64,000 nucleotides of DNA from NCBI RefSeq assembly GCF_002994745.2, contig NC_037091.1, positions 6,224,001 through 6,288,000 of the forward strand, given 5' to 3'. A program made the translations under genes and the position numbers. Below, one piece after another: positions 59,128 through 64,000 of this stretch. Source of the stretch: Rosa chinensis. Lineage: Eukaryota > Streptophyta > Magnoliopsida > Rosales > Rosaceae. Position 1 is the first letter of the stretch, and each line of letters begins with the position of its first letter. The notes under the pieces were generated by a model. The model made no database searches and was not told the origin of the DNA. It saw nothing but the letters and a program-made list of their open reading frames with translations.

Positions 59128-59823
59128 ATGGATTCCGAGCCTTTCGAGAGAGAAAAGAACGTGACTTTTCTGGGGATGATGTACCAGCTCCTCCCACACC
59201 AATCCGAAAAAGCTTCATCATCTTCTTCTTCTTCTTCCTTTGAAGGTCCTCGTTCTACTGAGGGCCTCTCTGCCGCTTTGTCTAATCAGTCTCGTATTAT
59301 AGTCGCCAGACCTGTTAGGTACAGACCCATCTAGCTCTACCCTTTTAAAGTTTATAAATTTCTGATTGTATGTGTGAATTGGGTTACTTTGGTGTGAAAC
59401 TCGTGAAATATTTGATCAATTTATGCAGTAGGTCCATAATGCCTTGTCTTTAACTAACAATTATGCTACCAAAGTTTGGTTCTTTAATCGCTTTTTCGCA
59501 AATTGATTCTGGGTTTTGCTATTGAGCTTCCCAAACTTGTTTTGGCTTGTGTTTAAGTAGAGTTGTTCACGTATTGGTGAGGCTTGAATTAGTATATGAA
59601 CTTGTGTTATGGTTAAGTGAACTTCAATAGTTGGATTGAATTTCTGCAATTGGACTGAATTGGTAAATTTTTTATGTTTGCTTGCAGAGGAGTGGTGTCC
59701 CTGTGGACATGCTCAAAGTTCTGTGCAATTGCCTTTGTTGCTGGGATCATTGTTGGCTATACCCTGAAGCGACGCGTTAAACGCTGGGCTAACAAGCTTC
59801 TCAAGAGGATCAAAGACGATTGA
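59128..59823 (+). CDS. Small single-pass membrane protein (2 exons), unnamed
   Basis: Exon 1 is 59128-59318 and exon 2 is 59688-59823, joined AG|A with GT...TTGCAG borders; the product is about 108 residues. The N-terminal half is acidic then Ser-rich (an eight-Ser run at about residues 31-38). One hydrophobic segment (F-C-A-I-A-F-V-A-G-I-I-V-G-Y) is followed by a strongly basic tail (L-K-R-R-V-K-R-W-A-N-K-L-L-K-R-I-K-D-D). The layout suggests a tail-anchored or single-pass protein with a basic face, but I cannot name the family. A CT-rich, GC-richer stretch upstream (58640-58960), with a possible 5'-UTR donor near 58938, looks like a genuine promoter/leader. The ORF is intact despite lying inside the CACTA element, so expression is possible. 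Confidence 0.65.
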
Positions 59824-60141
59824 TTGCACCTAGGTTGAGTTAAGTTATCGCATTCAATAGATTGTCGTCAATAGATGAGTGATTCTCTAACATTAGTTGT
59901 GTAAAGGGTGCATTTTTGAGGAGTTTTCAGCTTCTGTGGTGACAAATGCATCTCACCTTATCAACAGATATTGTTATCCTTTTTAAACTACTATGGTAAA
60001 GTTTTAGAGAACAGTATAGGCTATCCTTTTTATCCTTTTTAAACTACTATGAGAGATCTTTAGTCTCTCAGTCAATGAAGTTGCGGATTCTTCAATGTTG
60101 GATTTTTCAAATCTGATTGAAATCTTGTGTTTGTTTTGCAG

Positions 60142-60932
60142 TTTTTTGTTGGTGGAAACTGGAAGTGTGTAAGTATTTTTTTATTATTTTTTTTATGCAA
60201 CAATGTCTCTCTTTCTGCATTACCTATAGTATATAGTTGTTTTATCTGCTCAGAATTTTTGTGCTTTAGGTTTTGATTGGGTTTATTATTTGATTATGAT
60301 ATATGTGATTGGCTTTACATTCTCTGTTTTAGATACTCAGAATAGTATCTTTCAAAAATATTCCACTTTTCGATTAATTTTTTTGTTTAGTATAAAAGCT
60401 GTCTGATTTAGTTTCACAAAAGCAAGTTTACGTTCTGTGATTTTTGCCTTGGTAATTAATTTAGTGGAATTTTAATGGTACGTACTGAACAAGTAGATAT
60501 TTCAAAACATAGTCGATAACAGTCTCGTTTAAAGAAACACACTGTGAGAACCTGACCTTATGAAATGAAATGATTTCCATGCCTAGTGTAGGTAGTTATT
60601 TGTTTCCTAATTGTTGAGAGAGTCAGTAATAGTCAATTTGTTGCACTTACAGAAAAAATTATTATGTATATGTTTATATTTAGGACGTATTCCCACCTTG
60701 TGACACACCTTTACCATGGTGCTCGCCTGATTTTGTTTCAAGTTATCATGCATTTTTTATGTGCATTTTTCTTATTCATTTTGCAGAATTTGTAACTTGT
60801 ATTCAACCCTTTTAATATGGTTTCATTTGTTCAGATCCTTTTGTCCCTGCTGATTCATCTAGAATGGCACAAAAGACTCAATCAACAAGCTAGTGTTAGA
60901 CTTAAACAATGCAAAATTGGAACCTGATGTTG
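60142..60932 (+). pseudogene. Two exons of a plastid-type triosephosphate isomerase gene
   Basis: Exon 1 (60142-60168) reads F-F-V-G-G-N-W-K-C between a TTTTGCAG acceptor and a GTAAGT donor. Exon 2 (60863-60932) reads N-G-T-K-D-S-I-N-K-L-V-L-D-L-N-N-A-K-L-E, then P-D-V, between TAG and GTGAG. These are the catalytic N/K-containing start of triosephosphate isomerase; N-G-T-K-D-S-I suits the plastid isoform. Exon order, frame and splice sites are kept, but the transit-peptide exon and all later exons are absent, so the fragment cannot make an enzyme. The intron is kept, so it was captured as genomic DNA, not as a retrocopy. Confidence 0.82.
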
Positions 60933-61315
60933 GTGAGCTTATTTGTTTGAACTTTAATATAAGCCTGATTCAATTTTCAGTAGATTTACTAGACTGCACT
61001 AGTAATTTTGTCACTGGCCATCTGGATCGGAATATAACTAAAATTGAATCCGAAAAATAAGTTTGGTAAAATGTACAAGTTTGATAAAATTGTAACCAAG
61101 TAAGACGCTTTTAATTTATAATATGTGTTCCAAAAATATTAATATGGTTTTGAATTTAACATAACTTTCCTGGAGATTTACATTTGTTGATTTCTTTTAC
61201 ATTCATACATGATATTCCAGCCATCTGCATTCATCTACCTTTTCATTTGGGCTTTTACTAAAATCTATTCTTGTTTGTGCTAGTATCTTATGTGCATGTT
61301 GAAGATCGACTGAAG

Positions 61316-62205
61316 ATGGCGATGAGCGTGAGAGGAGAGATGGAGAAGCTGAGCATGGAGCAGTTGAAGGCAGTGAAAGAGCAAACTGATCTGGAGGTCA
61401 ATCTTCTCCAGGACTCTCTCAACAACATCCTCACCGCCACCACCCGCCTGGAGCTCACCTCCTCCGCCCTCCACGACCTCTCCCTCCGACCCACCGGCAA
61501 AAAGATGCTCGTCCCTCTTACCGCCTCCCTTTACGTCCCCGGAACTCTCCAGGACCCCGACCAGGTCCTCGTCGACGTCGGCACCGGCTACTTCATCGAG
61601 AAGAACATGCCTCAAGCCAAAGACTACTGCGACCGCAAGATCAATCTCCTCAAGTCCAATTTCGAACAACTCGTTGAGGTCAAAGTTCTCCTCTTTGTGA
61701 ATCTATTTCAATATTTCTTACGTTTAGGTTTGGTGATTAGTCTTCCTTCTTTCTTGCTCATATACGAGACCTGAAATTGAAAACCTCCTTATGCATAATA
61801 TGTTTCTTGTTTGCTACTCGTAATGCCAATTTCATATCTCAGCTACTTTGCTATTACCTTCAAAAATTCATTGTTTTGCTGCTCTGTGGCAGCCGCAATT
61901 GAGTAGTGTTTCTGTGACCATTGATCCAGAGTTTAGGAGATTGCTGATTGCTGTAATGTTTTCTTTGTATGTTTTAATCAAAGGGGGGACAAAAATGCTC
62001 CTCTTGACTCTAATGCATACCTTAAATTGCTTTAAAGTAGGGCTACTCTTTCTTTGCTTATTAGTTCTTCCTTTTTTGTTGTTGTTTTCTTCTAATTACG
62101 AAATTGTAAATTGATATGCAGGTTGCTTCTAAGAAGAAAAGCATATCTGATGAAGCTGGGTTACTTTTGCAAGCAAAACTGAAGCAGATGGCTCCTACAG
62201 CATAG
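61316..62205 (+). CDS. PFD5: Prefoldin subunit 5 (2 exons)
   Basis: Prefoldin is the cytosolic hexameric chaperone that passes unfolded actin and tubulin to the TRiC/CCT chaperonin; subunit 5 is an alpha-type subunit. Exon 1 is 61316-61678 and exon 2 is 62122-62205, joined GAG|GTT with GT...TGCAG borders, giving 148 residues (family about 150). An N-terminal coiled coil (M-E-Q-L-K-A-V-K-E-Q-T-D-L-E-V-N) leads to L-L-Q-D-S-L. The beta-hairpin region has M-L-V-P-L-T-A-S-L-Y-V-P-G and V-D-V-G-T-G-Y-F-I-E-K, and a C-terminal coiled coil ends K-L-K-Q-M-A-P-T-A. All hallmarks are present and the ORF is intact. The start at 61316 is preferred over 61271 because family members begin here. It sits inside the CACTA element, without a clear promoter of its own apart from 61020-61310. 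Confidence 0.88.
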
Positions 62206-63056
62206 TAGGAGACAAGGACTTTTAATATGTGTGTTGTGGTATTCAAGTTAAGATCATGGTGAATTACTGGTGACTTAGGAGTAGATTATGCTTGTTTTGA
62301 TATAGAATTCAAACATCATGTTAGAGTTGTGGTTTGCACGCTTGAACTGGTGCGGTTTTGTTCCCTTACAAATGGGATTAATTCTCTTCTGCTCTTTAAA
62401 GACTCGTGTTGTGGTGTATCATTGCAGAACTACTTACAATTTACAATTTGCTTTTTCCAGCTTCAAATGTTGTGTGGTGTATCATTTGATGAACTACTGT
62501 TCATTTGGTAAATGGACCAAATGAATGCACAATTTAATTTAGGAATGGGATGTTCAAATGATCAGACAACAGAATAGATATAATGGCGACTGCACGAATG
62601 GCCAAAATTGGGGCAAATACACTGCAATCATTCATATCACACATCGGTTTTTAACAAATTAGTGTCTTCTAATTTATACTCACACAACAGAAGCAATTGA
62701 ACTCTGTTGTCCCAAAAGTTAATCAGACAACAGATATAGTCCAAGAACTGAAGTTTGAAGAGCAATTAGACAACACACAAAATAAAAATATGTTGTCTGA
62801 CAAGCTTAACATACAACAGCTTGAAAACAAGCACTGTTGTCTGAAGACGCCCCTCAATTACTGCCGAGCCATCTGCCGAGCTATCACACAACAGTTATAA
62901 CACATACCTGTTGTCTGTGTGTTTATCACACAACTGTGTTCCACCGTTGTCTAATTTTTCATCAGACAACGGCTCACTCTACAACGGTGGGTCTTCAAAT
63001 CACACAACGGTTTTCTGCCGTTGTCTGATAACAAAATTGGTGTAGTGATTACTTAC

Positions 63057-63125
63057 TGATCTTTGTCTTTCTTCATGGACATGAGCTTGGGTTGTGCACT
63101 TGGATCTGGAAGTTCGTTCCGGAAT
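63057..63125 (-). CDS. Internal exon of a PAF1/ELF7-like gene (partial)
   Basis: A 69-bp minus-strand exon lies between a TGTAG acceptor and a GTAAGT donor and reads F-R-N-E-L-P-D-P-S-A-Q-P-K-L-M-S-M-K-K-D, then K-D. This matches the conserved N-terminal block of PAF1 (plant ELF7), a subunit of the RNA polymerase II PAF1 complex that promotes elongation and histone marking. The next exon should lie at lower coordinates, beyond the CACTA element that begins 9 bp into the intron, but I could not recognise it before 54 kb. The upstream exons would be beyond 64000 or in 63126-64000 and were not found. It may be a real gene with a long intron or an isolated exon fragment. Confidence 0.6.
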
Positions 63126-64000
63126 CTACAAAGAGCATAAATTTATATTAGAATCGTACTGTAAAATGTAAACAATTGACAGACAGAGAGATGCACAAAA
63201 ATTATTTCCAACTAAGCATGTTCAGCCATCTAGAATATATTCCTGTGAAATGGCATTGCATAACAATAAACAGAAGAGGGTGGAAGCAAAGAGGTCGGTG
63301 TGTTGTCCGCCTATTAACAGATGCAGCATGCCATCACTAATTTTAGATTAATTAGTACAACAATTTATATTATTCGAAAGATTTGCACATTTAAATCATT
63401 ACTAAGCACGAGGAACTCCTTATAAGGACTAGTTCAGATTCTAGTATTGAGATCCAAAAGCAACTAAACTAGCACTTTATTCGGGGAAAAAAAAAAATTC
63501 GGGAGTAGGTCAAATAATCTATAGCCAAGCTAACACCCCCCACACACCTGCAGCCACATCCAGCATGTGGGTATACAAACAGAAGACGCGTCTGTTACCA
63601 AGTAAATAGGGAATGAGAGGTTGCTAAGACCTCTACGAGTCACAACTCACATATGGCAAAGCTAAGATTACCATATATTTTCTAAGACTTTCTGCAAATA
63701 CCTGCCACCTGCACTTCTTCACATATAAATTGCAAAATTATATGGGTTGTTGGTCCGGATATTTTCCCAAACACAAAAACTACAAACTATATAAGTGTTT
63801 GATCCAAGTTTTGAATGAATAGAAGTATATCAGATATATTCCTAACCTATGTGCTAATACACCCCTTCCCTTGAATTCTCTACTCCCAGACAACCAAAAC
63901 TTAGAAATTATCATATAAAATTATTGCAGTATCAAGAAGGTTTCAAACTCAGTTTTAATTGGAAACATGAAAACATTATGTTCAAACAAAACTGAGCAAT
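63126..64000. other. Probable intron or intergenic DNA, no further exon seen
   Basis: AT-rich sequence without a recognised exon, repeat array or element end. Confidence 0.4.

Larger units (their letters stand above)
57933..63051. mobile_element. CACTA-type DNA transposon with gene cargo (5.1 kb)
   Basis: The termini are CACTACACCAAAAATG (57937) and inverted CACTACACCAATTTTG (ending 63047), flanked on both sides by ATTA. CACTA elements normally duplicate 3 bp, so a shared 4 bp is slightly odd. Subterminal regions (57955-58450 and 62560-63030) hold many CACACAAC / GTTGTGTGA and TCAGACAACAGA / TGTTGTCTGA motifs in both orientations, like those of the element at 30203-36031. No transposase is seen. 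The cargo on the plus strand is a two-exon membrane-protein gene, two TPI exons and a two-exon prefoldin subunit 5 gene. Confidence 0.83.

Noticed and set aside
61271..61774. Single-exon reading of the prefoldin gene with upstream start
   Set aside because: The first 15 codons are not family-like, and the frame runs into an intron after GAG at 61678; the two-exon model restores the known C-terminus.

Overview
The window looks like plant nuclear DNA from a eudicot; a Rosaceae source would fit, but the sequence alone does not prove it. Evidence includes spliced genes with plant-type GT/AG introns, potato-inhibitor-I genes, a plastid-type triosephosphate isomerase fragment, and dense plant retrotransposons and DNA transposons. 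It is AT-rich and most of it is mobile-element sequence. There are no bacterial-type operons, rRNA genes or CRISPR arrays.

Layout. 1-3.7 kb: flanking DNA, one potato inhibitor I gene (1800-2158) and a tandem repeat. 3.77-14.38 kb: a non-autonomous, Athila-like LTR retrotransposon on the minus strand (LTRs 3767-5686 and 12445-14382, TSD GCATG). It holds a zinc-knuckle ORF, an inverted diverged LTR (10477-12367) and a near-complete tRNA-Asp sequence at the primer-binding site. 14.6-18.6 kb: a 5'-truncated L1-like LINE and a second LINE RNase H remnant. 19.5-24.3 kb: a decayed Ty1/copia element split by a 1.57-kb Mutator-like element (20480-22051, TSD TTATAATTA). 25.4-27.4 kb: two tandem potato inhibitor I genes. 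26-29.2 kb: several MITEs. 29.8-36.3 kb: a LINE tail split by a CACTA-type element (30203-36031, TSD CAT) that carries exons of an FKBP-type isomerase and a DUF4602-like gene. 37-40.8 kb: MITEs and retroposon-like DNA. 41.1-44.8 kb: two small secreted-peptide genes that share a PPTG-S-CT-IPG core. 45.6-48.8 kb: remains of a second copia element on the minus strand, with a long array of hairpins in its leader. 48.8-53.5 kb: a minus-strand LINE split by a 2.6-kb solo LTR (TSD ACATT). 54.4-57.6 kb: a GC-rich retroposon-like block and short tandem-repeat arrays. 57.94-63.05 kb: a second CACTA-type element carrying a small membrane-protein gene, two exons of a plastid-type TPI gene and an intact prefoldin subunit 5 gene. 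It sits 9 bp inside an intron, next to an exon (63057-63125, minus) that resembles PAF1/ELF7.

Most notable signals. (1) Three retroelement remnants of different families contain arrays of short hairpins in which the loop is nearly constant while the stems differ and stay complementary: loop CTTCWGG at 45.6-47.7 kb, GGGACTGCC at 50.74-51.02 kb and TAAGAGY at 20.14-20.22 kb. Stem covariation of this kind suggests selection for, or a mechanism producing, folded RNA or DNA. I do not recognise it as a described system. (2) Two CACTA elements carry multiple gene fragments, one of them with two apparently intact ORFs. (3) An Athila-like element has a whole tRNA-Asp copy between two LTRs that face each other.
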